A program made the translations under genes and the position numbers. Below, in pieces: positions 1 to 7,407 of a stretch of DNA of 64,000 nt. Location of the stretch: positions 62,001 through 126,000 of the forward strand of contig NZ_PIOC01000033.1 of the NCBI RefSeq assembly GCF_003369575.1, read 5' to 3'. The stretch is from Oceanobacillus arenosus. GTDB taxonomy: Bacteria; Bacillota; Bacilli; Bacillales; Amphibacillaceae. The notes under the pieces are model-generated. The model saw nothing but the letters and a program-made list of their open reading frames with translations, had not been told where the DNA came from and searched no databases. Every line of letters begins with the position of its first letter. The first letter of the stretch is position 1.

Positions 1-1
1 A

Positions 2-781
2 ATCACCGTTTCCTTGCTTACATTAGGCTTTACCATTGTATATTGGGTTGTGCTTCGTGGATTCTTGAAAATCATCCCAATCCTGCTTGGAATTGTAACA
101 GGCTACTGTATAGCAACGTTTTTCGGTATCGTTGATTATACAGCAGTAAAGGAAGCGGCGTGGATTCAATTGCCTACCTTCTATCAAATCGAATTTAACT
201 GGTCCGATATTTTAATCATCTTGCCTGCTGCAGTCGTGTTAATTCCGGAGCATATCGGACACTTAGTCGTAACAGGAAATATTGTTAAAAAGGATCTCAT
301 TAAAGATCCTGGACTTGATCGTTCTTTATTCGGTAACGGGATTTCAACGATGATTTCTAGTTTACTTGGGTCAACACCAAACACAACATACGGCGAGAAT
401 ATCGGCGTACTGGCGATCACACGCGTATACTCTACATGGATTATCGGTGGAGCGGCAGTATTTGCAGTAATCCTATCCTTCTGTGGAAAACTTGCTGCAC
501 TAATCACGACAATCCCGACACCTGTGATGGGTGGAATCTCCTTACTATTATTCGGAATAATTGCGGTTAGTGGACTCCGGATTCTAGTAGAGCAAAAGGT
601 GGATTATAATAATTCACAAAATCTAATCTTAACCTGTGTTGTACTTGCGGTGGGAATTAGTGGAGCTTCGATCTCCATCGGTCAAGTAGCACTATCAGGT
701 ATGGGGCTTGCAACGATTGTTGCGGTTATCCTGAGTCTCTTCTTTAAACTGCTAAATGTGCTTAAGCTTGCAAATGAATAG
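2..781 (+). CDS. Uracil permease, NCS2 family (5' end outside window)
   Basis: This is the C-terminal 259 residues of a nucleobase:cation symporter of the UraA/PyrP type, a polytopic inner-membrane protein that imports uracil. The reading frame is open from base 2 with no stop, so the start lies upstream of the window. Visible are a conserved PEHIGHL segment, the family signature NTTYGENIGV followed by ITRVYS, and several hydrophobic spans. In Bacillus such genes usually belong to the pyrimidine operon or stand alone; the upstream context is missing. A good intrinsic terminator follows. The family assignment is secure; uracil specificity is inferred from the family. Confidence 0.88.
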   Translation: MTVSLLTLGFTIVYWVVLRGFLKIIPILLGIVTGYCIATFFGIVDYTAVKEAAWIQLPTFYQIEFNWSDILIILPAAVVLIPEHIGHLVVTGNIVKKDLIKDPGLDRSLFGNGISTMISSLLGSTPNTTYGENIGVLAITRVYSTWIIGGAAVFAVILSFCGKLAALITTIPTPVMGGISLLLFGIIAVSGLRILVEQKVDYNNSQNLILTCVVLAVGISGASISIGQVALSGMGLATIVAVILSLFFKLLNVLKLANE

Positions 782-793
782 CGTCTTTAAGTT

Positions 794-826
794 AAGGAGT
801 GCCTTCATTGGTGCTCCTTCTTTTTT
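794..826 (+). terminator. Intrinsic terminator of the uracil permease gene
   Basis: A ten-base-pair stem (794-803 with 810-819, two G-T pairs) closes a six-base loop and is followed by six T residues. It begins 13 bases after the permease stop codon. Confidence 0.8.
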
Positions 827-900
827 ATTTGGTCTTTTACACCGGAAACAACAATATTATTATTTTTTCAGATAATAATTATGGTATGATTATTTTTACT

Positions 901-1077
901 TAGATAAAGTGAAACTTCATTAAGTGGGGGTTTTCTTCATCCCCCACTTAATGTTAGTTGAACAGAATCGGGACTTTGACTTTCTGTTGATCCCCCACTT
1001 ACAATTCTTGATTTTTCTCTAATTCTTGAAGTGGAGGTCTTACAGCCAGTTAATTCGGGATAAACGGAAGGGGTTAT
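901..1077 (+). repeat. Dispersed repeat family C, full-length copy (C1)
   Basis: This non-coding element opens with TTAGATAAAGTGAAACTTC and contains a perfect 13-bp hairpin (918-930 with 941-953, arms ending in GGGGG and CCCCC). A second CCCCCACTT and a GTGGAGG follow, and it ends in CGGGATAAACGGAAGGGG. Pieces recur at 55381-55427 and, inverted, at 62740-62786. Its right end supplies the Shine-Dalgarno sequence of the acetyltransferase gene at 1083. It fills the gap between the permease and that gene; no protein is encoded in it. Confidence 0.75.
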
Positions 1078-1082
1078 TGACA

Positions 1083-1631
1083 ATGTTTCGTTATGAAATT
1101 GACGAGGATATCGTATTACAGCAGCTTGAAATCCTGGACGCACAAGTGTTATTTCAGCTGATTGACAGGTCTAGAGAATATTTACGCGCTTGGCTTCCAT
1201 GGGTTGATGGCAATGAGACCGTCGATGACTCTCAGGCATTCATTGAGCATACGACACAGGCATTGGAAGCAAAAAAGGGACTTACCACTGGCATCTACTT
1301 CCAGGGGAAACTGGTTGGAATGGCTGGATTTAATAGCTTGGACTCTCAAAATAAAATTGGCCATATTGGCTACTGGCTTGCTGAGGATTATCAAGGGAAG
1401 GGCATTATGAGTCGTGTTGCCCGAGCATTAACGGAATATGCATTTCATGAGTTAGACCTTAATCGTGTCGAGATCCGTGCCGCATATGAGAATGTAAAGA
1501 GCCGGGCAATTCCTAACCGCTTAGGCTTTATTGAAGAAGGAAAGATTAGACAGGCCGAATGGTTATACGATCATTATGTCGACCATGTAGTATATGGAAT
1601 GCTGGCAAGTGATTGGGAAAATACTTGGTGA
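1083..1631 (+). CDS. GNAT N-acetyltransferase, RimJ/RimL (YdaF-like)
   Basis: A 182-residue acetyltransferase of the GNAT fold, which transfers acetyl groups from acetyl-CoA to amino groups. It resembles B. subtilis YdaF (about the same length), a member of the ribosomal-protein serine/alanine acetyltransferase group. The acetyl-CoA binding motif (YQGKGIMSRVARAL) sits near residues 105-120, preceded by GHIGYWL and followed by NRVEIRAAYEN and NRLGFIEEGKIR. The ATG at 1083 is chosen because GGAAGGGG precedes it at the right distance; that site lies in repeat C1. It is the first gene of a three-gene operon with a Nudix hydrolase and a second GNAT. The real substrate is unknown. Confidence 0.85.
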   Translation: MFRYEIDEDIVLQQLEILDAQVLFQLIDRSREYLRAWLPWVDGNETVDDSQAFIEHTTQALEAKKGLTTGIYFQGKLVGMAGFNSLDSQNKIGHIGYWLAEDYQGKGIMSRVARALTEYAFHELDLNRVEIRAAYENVKSRAIPNRLGFIEEGKIRQAEWLYDHYVDHVVYGMLASDWENTW

Positions 1632-1638
1632 TTTTGGA

Positions 1639-2124
1639 GTGAATGAAATAGATGTCGTCTTTAAAACAGATACCGGCATATTCAATTACCGAGTGGTAGG
1701 AATATGGAAACAAAATGGAAAGGTACTGATACATAAGAGTGTATTTGACACGAATTGGGCGCTGCCAGGAGGACGAGTTACACTTGGAGAGACCTCACAA
1801 GTTGCGCTTATTCGCGAATTTCAAGAAGAATTAGCGATTGATATCGGGGTTGGACAGCTATACTGGGTCGTGGAAAACTTTTTTAATTTTAAGGGCGACG
1901 CATTTCATGAGATTAGTTTCTATTATGAAGTATTGACTAGTGATACATCATTATTAGATCAAGAGGCATTCCATGGTCCAGAAGGGGAGCGATTGCTATA
2001 CAAATGGGTACCAATTGAAACTTTATCCGAATATGAATTGCTCCCTAGCTTCCTTAAGACCAGCCTAAAGAAGCTGCCAAGCCATACGGTACATATTATC
2101 AATCGAGATGGGGAAGACAAATGA
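1639..2124 (+). CDS. Nudix hydrolase
   Basis: A 161-residue Nudix protein that hydrolyses a nucleoside diphosphate linked to another moiety. The Nudix box is complete apart from one position: G-R-V-T-L-G-E, seven residues, then REFQEELAI, where Ala replaces the usual Gly of EExG. The start is taken as GTG at 1639, eight bases after the stop of the preceding gene, with GGTGA upstream; no ATG is available in frame. It overlaps the next gene by ATGA, indicating translational coupling. Substrate cannot be predicted; being between two acetyltransferases suggests a shared housecleaning or detoxification role, which is inference. Confidence 0.82.
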   Translation: MNEIDVVFKTDTGIFNYRVVGIWKQNGKVLIHKSVFDTNWALPGGRVTLGETSQVALIREFQEELAIDIGVGQLYWVVENFFNFKGDAFHEISFYYEVLTSDTSLLDQEAFHGPEGERLLYKWVPIETLSEYELLPSFLKTSLKKLPSHTVHIINRDGEDK

Positions 2125-2666
2125 CCAGAATTAACGGAAATTCAATCTACATTCGTACATTTAAAGCTGACGATGCGGAAGAATTACTCGACTTGCAGCT
2201 TACCAATCGTGATTTCTTTGAGAAGTTCTCAACAAATCGGGATAGTGATTTTTATACCCTTGAGGGACAAAAGAAAAGAATTCAAGAATATGCCAAAGGC
2301 TGGGAGCTTGATCAGCAATATATGTTTGGTATTTTTACAATGGACAACGATGCATTAATCGGTACCATTAATCTATTCGAGGTACTCCGCGGCTCCCTGC
2401 AAGGTGCTTTTATCGGTTATTTTCTCGACAAAGAGCAGAACGGAAAAGGGTTTATGACAGAAGCAGTAAAGCTAGTCGTAACCTATGCCTTCAATCAGCT
2501 GCAATTGCATCGAGTCGAAGCAGGCGTTATGCCACATAATATCGGCTCCATACGTGTCTTGGAAAAGGCTGGATTCCACAGAGAAGGAATTGCTGTGAAA
2601 AATGTTAAAATAAATGGCAAATGGGAAGACCACCAAGTATTAGCAATCATCAATCTGAACGATTAA
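2121..2666 (+). CDS. GNAT N-acetyltransferase, RimJ-type (YjcK-like)
   Basis: A 181-residue GNAT acetyltransferase. It shows the typical N-terminal strand (NSIYIRTFKADDAEELLDL), the acetyl-CoA loop around NGKGFMTEAVKLVV near residue 110, and the C-terminal HRVEAGVMPHNIGSIRVLEKAGF block shared by RimJ/RimL proteins. B. subtilis YjcK is the closest type I recall. Its ATG overlaps the stop of the Nudix gene (ATGA), so it is the last gene of the operon. The acetyl acceptor is unknown. Confidence 0.84.
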   Translation: MTRINGNSIYIRTFKADDAEELLDLQLTNRDFFEKFSTNRDSDFYTLEGQKKRIQEYAKGWELDQQYMFGIFTMDNDALIGTINLFEVLRGSLQGAFIGYFLDKEQNGKGFMTEAVKLVVTYAFNQLQLHRVEAGVMPHNIGSIRVLEKAGFHREGIAVKNVKINGKWEDHQVLAIINLND

Positions 2667-2668
2667 TA

Positions 2669-2998
2669 TTATCGGTCTGTTTCCTTATAGGTGATCTTGA
2701 TGACTTCCTCTGTTTTTGGATTATAGGAAATATCGATAAACACACCGAATTCCTTTTCTTTGCCCTTAAGCCATAGCTTGAACTTTTCGACTGTCGTGTC
2801 GCCTTTTGTTTCTTTACCAATATGGAGATAGTCAATGATTTGTGCATTCGGGTATTTTGCTTTCGTCTTTTCCATTGCTAGCCGGCCCCATTTTGCATAG
2901 GAAGGAATCACGATTTCGGCATTGGCTGAATTATCAATGGTAGCAAGATAACTTATTGGCAGGAAGAGCACAATTATCACCATTAGTTTTTTCATCAT
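2669..2998 (-). CDS. Secreted DUF3889 protein (YqzG-like)
   Basis: A 109-residue protein with an N-terminal signal peptide (lysines followed by a hydrophobic stretch to about residue 20, probable cleavage near ANA-EI). The mature part carries the block PSYAKWGRLAMEKTKAKYP and IIDYLHIGKETKGD typical of DUF3889 proteins such as YqzG. It is probably exported; no function is known. A GGAGG site precedes the ATG pair at 2998. It is convergent with the upstream GNAT operon, only two bases from its stop. Confidence 0.75.
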   Translation of the reverse strand: MMKKLMVIIVLFLPISYLATIDNSANAEIVIPSYAKWGRLAMEKTKAKYPNAQIIDYLHIGKETKGDTTVEKFKLWLKGKEKEFGVFIDISYNPKTEEVIKITYKETDR

Positions 2999-3061
2999 AA
3001 CAAAAAACCTCCTTTTCTATAGGATGTGTCAATTGAATAAAATTATGAAGGGGCGAGAAAA

Positions 3062-3655
3062 ATGACGACAATTTGTTTAGTAAGACACGGAGAAACAGAC
3101 TGGAATCTACTTGGAAAAATTCAAGGAAAAACAGATATCCCTTTAAATGATACCGGAAGAAAACAGGCTGACGAGTGTGGTGCATACTTAAATGCAGATG
3201 ATTATGATATTTTAATTTCAAGTCCAATGAAGCGAGCAAAAGAAACAGCAGAAATTATTAACAGCTATTTAAATCTGCCGGTGATCGAAATGGCTGATTT
3301 TGCAGAGCGAGCATTTGGTGATGGGGAAGGACTGACATTAGAAGAGAGAATTAAGAAATATCCAGATGGAAACTATCCAAATCAAGAAGAAAGAGAAGAC
3401 TTTAATAACCGAGTCATGACTGGAATTAAAAAGGTATGTGATGCGTATCCAAATGAGCGGGTATTGCTTGTTGCCCATGGTGCAGTGATTGGCATGATTT
3501 TATCAAATTTATCAAATGGGGAAATTGGCTCTGGGAAAACGAAGCTCATGAACGCATGCATCAGCAACATCCATTTTGAAGAGGATCAGTGGGAGATAAA
3601 GGATTATAATCAGGTGAGGCATTTATCTAGTTTTGCTGAGAAGGGGTCAATATGA
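3062..3655 (+). CDS. Histidine phosphatase family protein (PhoE/YhfR-like)
   Basis: A 197-residue member of the phosphoglycerate-mutase-like histidine phosphatases. The catalytic signature RHGETDWN occurs at residues 8-15 (His9 is the phospho-acceptor), the acid residue is in the FAERAFGDGEG region, and the second catalytic His is in LLVAHGAVIG near residue 140. Length and motifs match broad-specificity phosphatases such as YhfR rather than true cofactor-dependent phosphoglycerate mutase. GAAGGGG lies before the ATG. The stop overlaps an ATG that opens a very short frame (next entry). Confidence 0.85.
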   Translation: MTTICLVRHGETDWNLLGKIQGKTDIPLNDTGRKQADECGAYLNADDYDILISSPMKRAKETAEIINSYLNLPVIEMADFAERAFGDGEGLTLEERIKKYPDGNYPNQEEREDFNNRVMTGIKKVCDAYPNERVLLVAHGAVIGMILSNLSNGEIGSGKTKLMNACISNIHFEEDQWEIKDYNQVRHLSSFAEKGSI

Positions 3656-3702
3656 CATTAGACAACTTTGAAGAATACGATGACCGGTCTTATTTTTATT
3701 AA
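3652..3702 (+). pseudogene. Possible remnant of a coupled downstream gene
   Basis: An ATG overlaps the phosphatase stop as ATGA and has AAGGGG upstream, the arrangement of a translationally coupled second gene. The frame reads MTLDNFEEYDDRSYFY and then stops. That opening looks like the N-terminus of a longer protein, but no continuation was found in the following 130 bases in any frame. It may be the stub of a deleted gene, or chance. Weak call. Confidence 0.2.
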
Positions 3703-3775
3703 GATTTGCAGGAACCACCAATAACAGCTGATTGTTATCAGATGGTTTATGTTTGTAGGGAATAATATTTAGTAA

Positions 3776-3831
3776 GCTGAACGAACACTTTTAGTAAATT
3801 CCCAAATTACATCAATTAATGTTCGTTCAGC
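3776..3831. repeat. 12-bp perfect inverted repeat between convergent genes
   Basis: GCTGAACGAACA (3776-3787) and TGTTCGTTCAGC (3820-3831) are exact reverse complements separated by 32 AT-rich bases. It lies between the convergent phosphatase and inositol-phosphatase genes. No clear T-run follows, so it could be a weak two-way terminator or a protein site. Confidence 0.6.
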
Positions 3832-3855
3832 AATATGGAATTATTCTAGTTTCAT

Positions 3856-4641
3856 CTAGGATTCATAACCTTTCATGATCGACACAATATCCTCATAACA
3901 TCCAGCGTTCGCTAAAATATAGTCGCCGCCAACTAAATAATCGACTGGACTGCCATCAAATTTGCTCATTTTTAGCCCTAACTCTTTTGCGAATATTAAT
4001 TGTGCTGCTAAATCCCAAGGACCTGAATCAGAATTGACGAATGCTGCAAACTTGCCATGAAATACATGGATAGAATCGATGCCACCACAACCAAAATTAC
4101 GAATATCGAAACATTGATTTACAAGTTTGGCAAAATTAGATTTTGTATGCCATCTGCCAATATCACAAGAAACTAATCCATCCTCTAATGAGATGGGAGC
4201 AGGTGATATTATTTTTACTCCGTTTAAAAAAGCTCCCTCATTTTCCATCGCATGATACAAATCATCATTCATCACATCGTATATGTATCCAAGCTTACCG
4301 ACATTATTTTCATAATAAGAGATTAATACACAAAAATGGTCTATCTGTTTCAGAAAGTTTGTGGTGCCATCAATTGGATCAATAGTCCATACATGTTCAA
4401 GCGATTGTAGTTCCTCCGTCTGTTTGGTTTCCTCGCCAATAATTTCATGGCTCGGATAGTGCTCCTTGATTTTCGCTCGAATCATTGCTTCCACTTCTTT
4501 ATCAATATTTGAAACTAAATCGCGACGATTGGACTTCGTTTCAATTGTTAGCTCCGTTGATAATGATTGATGAATAAACGAAATAATTTCTTTGAATCCT
4601 TGCTTTACTTGCATATCGATTTCCATTAAGCTACTAACCAT
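3856..4641 (-). CDS. Inositol monophosphatase family protein
   Basis: A 261-residue enzyme of the inositol-monophosphatase/SuhB/YktC group, Mg-dependent phosphatases that act on small sugar or nucleotide phosphates. Metal-binding motifs are all present: EIIGEE near residue 70, WTIDPIDGTTNF near residue 90 and GPWDLAAQL near residue 215. The start is set at the ATG at 4641 because GGAGG lies seven bases upstream; earlier ATGs are too close to it. It stands alone, with the ABC exporter upstream on the same strand. The actual substrate is unknown. Confidence 0.85.
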   Translation of the reverse strand: MVSSLMEIDMQVKQGFKEIISFIHQSLSTELTIETKSNRRDLVSNIDKEVEAMIRAKIKEHYPSHEIIGEETKQTEELQSLEHVWTIDPIDGTTNFLKQIDHFCVLISYYENNVGKLGYIYDVMNDDLYHAMENEGAFLNGVKIISPAPISLEDGLVSCDIGRWHTKSNFAKLVNQCFDIRNFGCGGIDSIHVFHGKFAAFVNSDSGPWDLAAQLIFAKELGLKMSKFDGSPVDYLVGGDYILANAGCYEDIVSIMKGYES

Positions 4642-4982
4642 TTTCATTCCTCCAAGCAATTAAACTTTTTCAAGTAATAACTACGTCCAAATTCATACTA
4701 TTGTATTGCTTCATTTTTTACAATCATTTACACCACTCGATAAATTAAAACATTATTTGAGAATCATTTCCTGGGGAATATCGACAAATTTCGCATCTTG
4801 AGGAATAAGAAATGTCAATCCAATTTCTTAATTTCTTCTTCAATCAATACGCTTACAAAGAGTTTGTTCAAATATTTTCCTTTTGTAAATTTTCAGAACA
4901 TATTAACAGGTTATCAACAAATTGTTAATAACTCAAAAGAGGATTCCCTAGTAAATAATAACTAAGAAATCCCCTAAAATTT
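4642..4982. other. Intergenic region with exporter terminator and two DnaA-like 9-mers
   Basis: No gene was found in these 341 bases. The right part (4934-4975) forms an imperfect stem-loop followed, on the minus strand, by TTTTG. It is a likely terminator of the ABC exporter whose stop is at 4983. Just before it are TTATCAACA (4911-4919) and the reverse of TTATTAACA (4923-4931), each one base from the DnaA box; in AT-rich DNA these may be chance. Confidence 0.5.
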
Positions 4983-6698
4983 TTAACTCATCTGCACATT
5001 ATGCAAGTGTGCAAATATACCATTTTGCTCTAACAGCTCTTCATGACTGCCTTCTTCTTCAATTCCATTCTTCGTGACAACCATAATTCGGTCTGCATTT
5101 TTAATCGTTGCTAGGCGGTGGGCAATCACAAGTGTTGTCCGATCCTTCGCAAGTTCATTCAAAGCCTTTTGAATAATCATTTCCGTCTCGGTATCGAGTG
5201 CCGATGTTGCCTCATCTAGGATTAAGATTGGCGGATTCTTTAAAAACATCCGGGCGATTGCAATCCGCTGCTTTTGCCCTCCTGATAATTTCAAGCCACG
5301 CTCTCCAACCTGTGTTTCGTAGCCATCCGGTAATTCGCGAATGAATTCCTCCATATGGGCACGGCGCGCTGCAAGTTGGATTTCCTCGTCTTTCGCATCA
5401 AGATTGCCATACGCAATATTCTCGCGTAGTGTTCCCGTAAATAGGAATACATCCTGCTGCACGACGCCAATTTGCTGACGTAAGGATTCCTTCGTCATGT
5501 CGCGGATATCCATACCATCGATTGTGATACAACCGGCATTTACATCATAGAAACGTGGGATAAGCGACGATATCGTTGTTTTCCCAGCTCCTGATGGTCC
5601 AACGAATGCAATCGTTTCACCCGCACGGATTGTAAAGCTTAATGAATTTATGACTGGCGCATGTTCTTTTTCATAACCAAACGTAACATTATGGAAGGAA
5701 ATATCCCCTCTTAAATTCCTTACTTGGACAGCATTCTCACGGTCCTTGACATCTGGCTCGACATCAAGTAGCTCGGTAAATCGCTTGAATCCAGCCATTC
5801 CCTTTGGATACATTTCAAGTAATGCCGTTATTTTATTGATCGGGTTGAACAATACATTTACGAACAGGATAAAACTAACAAGCTCCCCGTAGGACATTCT
5901 TCCTTGAAATGTTAGCCATGCACCTGTAACGAGAACGAGTAGAGTAATCAGGCGCATCAGTAAATAGATATTGGAATGAACGATTGCCATGACGCGATAC
6001 GCGCCAATCTTGGCCTTCTTGAAACTGTTGTTATTCTTTGAGAAATTATCCATTTCAAATCCTTCATTCGTAAAGGATTGCACAACGCGTACACCCGATA
6101 CTGCATCCTCAACATGCGCATTAACACCAGCAATATCCTCATACATTCTTTTCCATGATTTGTTCATCCTCACATTTCCAAAGGATATTAGGAAAATGAG
6201 AATCGGTATAGCGACCAAAATGATTAATGCAAGTTGTGGATTAATCGTAAACATGATTAGGAATGCACCAATAAAGGTCATAATGGAGATAAAGAAATCC
6301 TCTGGACCATGATGGGCTAGTTCCCCAAGATCAAATAAATCATTCGTAATCCGACTCATGATATGTCCTGTTTTCACGTTATCGAAGAAACGAAAGGATT
6401 GCTTCTGTACGTGATTAAATAACTCTTGGCGCATATCTGTTTCAATGTTTACCCCTAGTTTATGGCCAATATATGTAACGACATACTGCAAATACGTACT
6501 CAATATATAAACGAATAATAGCGACACCGCAACCGTTACAATAATATTCCAATCTCCACCAGGTAATAACTTATCAATAAACCATTGAACAGCAACTGGA
6601 AATGCGAGCTCAAGCAAGGCAACAAAAAGCGCCGCAGTGAAATCTACTATAAATAATCGCCGATGCGGTTTGTAATAGGAGAAAAAACGACGTATCAC
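4983..6698 (-). CDS. ABC exporter half-transporter, fused permease and ATPase
   Basis: A 571-residue MsbA/BmrA-type exporter. The N-terminal half (about residues 1-310) holds six hydrophobic helices; the C-terminal half is an ATP-binding domain with Walker A GPSGAGKTT near residue 367, signature LSGGQKQR near 470, Walker B ILILDEATSALD near 492 and the switch His in VIAHRL. It would act as a homodimer or with a partner, but no second half-transporter is adjacent. The GTG at 6698 is preferred because AAGGAAG precedes it; the longer reading adds 20 residues with no ribosome site. Substrate unknown; the group covers lipids, peptides and drugs. Confidence 0.87.
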   Translation of the reverse strand: MIRRFFSYYKPHRRLFIVDFTAALFVALLELAFPVAVQWFIDKLLPGGDWNIIVTVAVSLLFVYILSTYLQYVVTYIGHKLGVNIETDMRQELFNHVQKQSFRFFDNVKTGHIMSRITNDLFDLGELAHHGPEDFFISIMTFIGAFLIMFTINPQLALIILVAIPILIFLISFGNVRMNKSWKRMYEDIAGVNAHVEDAVSGVRVVQSFTNEGFEMDNFSKNNNSFKKAKIGAYRVMAIVHSNIYLLMRLITLLVLVTGAWLTFQGRMSYGELVSFILFVNVLFNPINKITALLEMYPKGMAGFKRFTELLDVEPDVKDRENAVQVRNLRGDISFHNVTFGYEKEHAPVINSLSFTIRAGETIAFVGPSGAGKTTISSLIPRFYDVNAGCITIDGMDIRDMTKESLRQQIGVVQQDVFLFTGTLRENIAYGNLDAKDEEIQLAARRAHMEEFIRELPDGYETQVGERGLKLSGGQKQRIAIARMFLKNPPILILDEATSALDTETEMIIQKALNELAKDRTTLVIAHRLATIKNADRIMVVTKNGIEEEGSHEELLEQNGIFAHLHNVQMS

Positions 6699-6779
6699 AT
6701 ATTCACTTCCTTTTCTTGATAGTACATAAATTATAAGGTTAATCCCTTTGTTTAGCAATAATTGGGCATCCTATCCTAA

Positions 6780-6993
6780 AGTGGATAACCATCTCGTTTT
6801 GACTACAAATTAACAGCATTATTAATAAAACTGTTGATAAGTCGTGGATAACGATTAAAATACTCTGAATAACCATAGTTATCCACATTTTTATCAACAT
6901 ATTCACAATTTCTCGTTGCTATCTTGTTACCGAACACCCTTTCCCTACTATATATGGATATTATCTACAGATTTATTAACAGCATGTGAATAA
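6780..6993. promoter_or_regulatory. Cluster of DnaA-box-like sequences outside oriC
   Basis: In 214 bases there is one exact DnaA box (TTATCCACA, 6879-6887) and seven 9-mers one base from it: 6780-6788, 6832-6840, 6843-6851, 6891-6899, 6961-6969, 6973-6981 and 6985-6993, on both strands. The stretch lies between htrC and the ABC exporter and holds no gene. B. subtilis has DnaA-box clusters outside oriC that titrate DnaA; this could be one. Binding is inferred only from sequence. Confidence 0.5.
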
Positions 6994-7049
6994 CATTTGT
7001 TACTATGTAATCACTGCTTCGTATCTATACTTTATAATTGATTGTGTTA

Positions 7050-7275
7050 CTTTTTATATAGACTGCGGACTAACTTAGAATGATGATTTGCTCACAGGCT
7101 AACCGCTCCAGAAATACACTTCGCGCACCTTAGGGGAGCTGACGAGCCAACTTGCGCTATCGCGCTTCGTTGTCTCGCCTAGGCTCTTCTTCCCGCAGGA
7201 GTCTACGTGTATTTCTTCCGCTGGGATTGTTAAAATACATCTAAAAAGAGTAACTTACCACTTACAATCGAAGTT
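7050..7275 (+). repeat. Dispersed repeat family A, copy A1
   Basis: A GC-rich intergenic element. A palindromic core is framed by GAAATACAC (7112-7120) and GTGTATTTC (7207-7215) and contains AGGGGAGCT, GCGCTATCGCGC and CCTAGGCTCTTCTTCCCGC. The outer parts carry GACTGCGGACTAA on the left and CCACTTACAATCGA on the right. Related copies lie at 14618, 33783, 42839 (inverted), 56564 and 62831 (inverted). It encodes no protein. Confidence 0.8.
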
Positions 7276-7362
7276 GATTGAAAGGTTGGAATGGAACATT
7301 TTACGTGAATATCAACTACTAACAACACTCCATTCCAACAACCTATCATAAAACAGCTCAAA

Positions 7363-7406
7363 CAAAAACAGAAGACTATCCCGTTAGAGAAAGCCTTCTG
7401 TTTTTG
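7363..7406 (-). terminator. Terminator of htrC
   Basis: CAAAAACAGAAG (7363-7374) and CTTCTGTTTTTG (7395-7406) form a 12-bp stem immediately downstream of the htrC stop, followed by TTTGAGC on the minus strand. Confidence 0.7.
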
Positions 7407-7407
7407 T

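Noticed and set aside
4911-4931. Two DnaA-like 9-mers after the ABC exporter
   Set aside because: Only two, both one base off, in very AT-rich DNA; not enough for a cluster.
7050-7275. GC-rich repeat A considered as an insertion sequence or structured RNA gene such as tRNA or rRNA
   Set aside because: No transposase frame, no tRNA features and no rRNA similarity; treated as a non-coding dispersed repeat.
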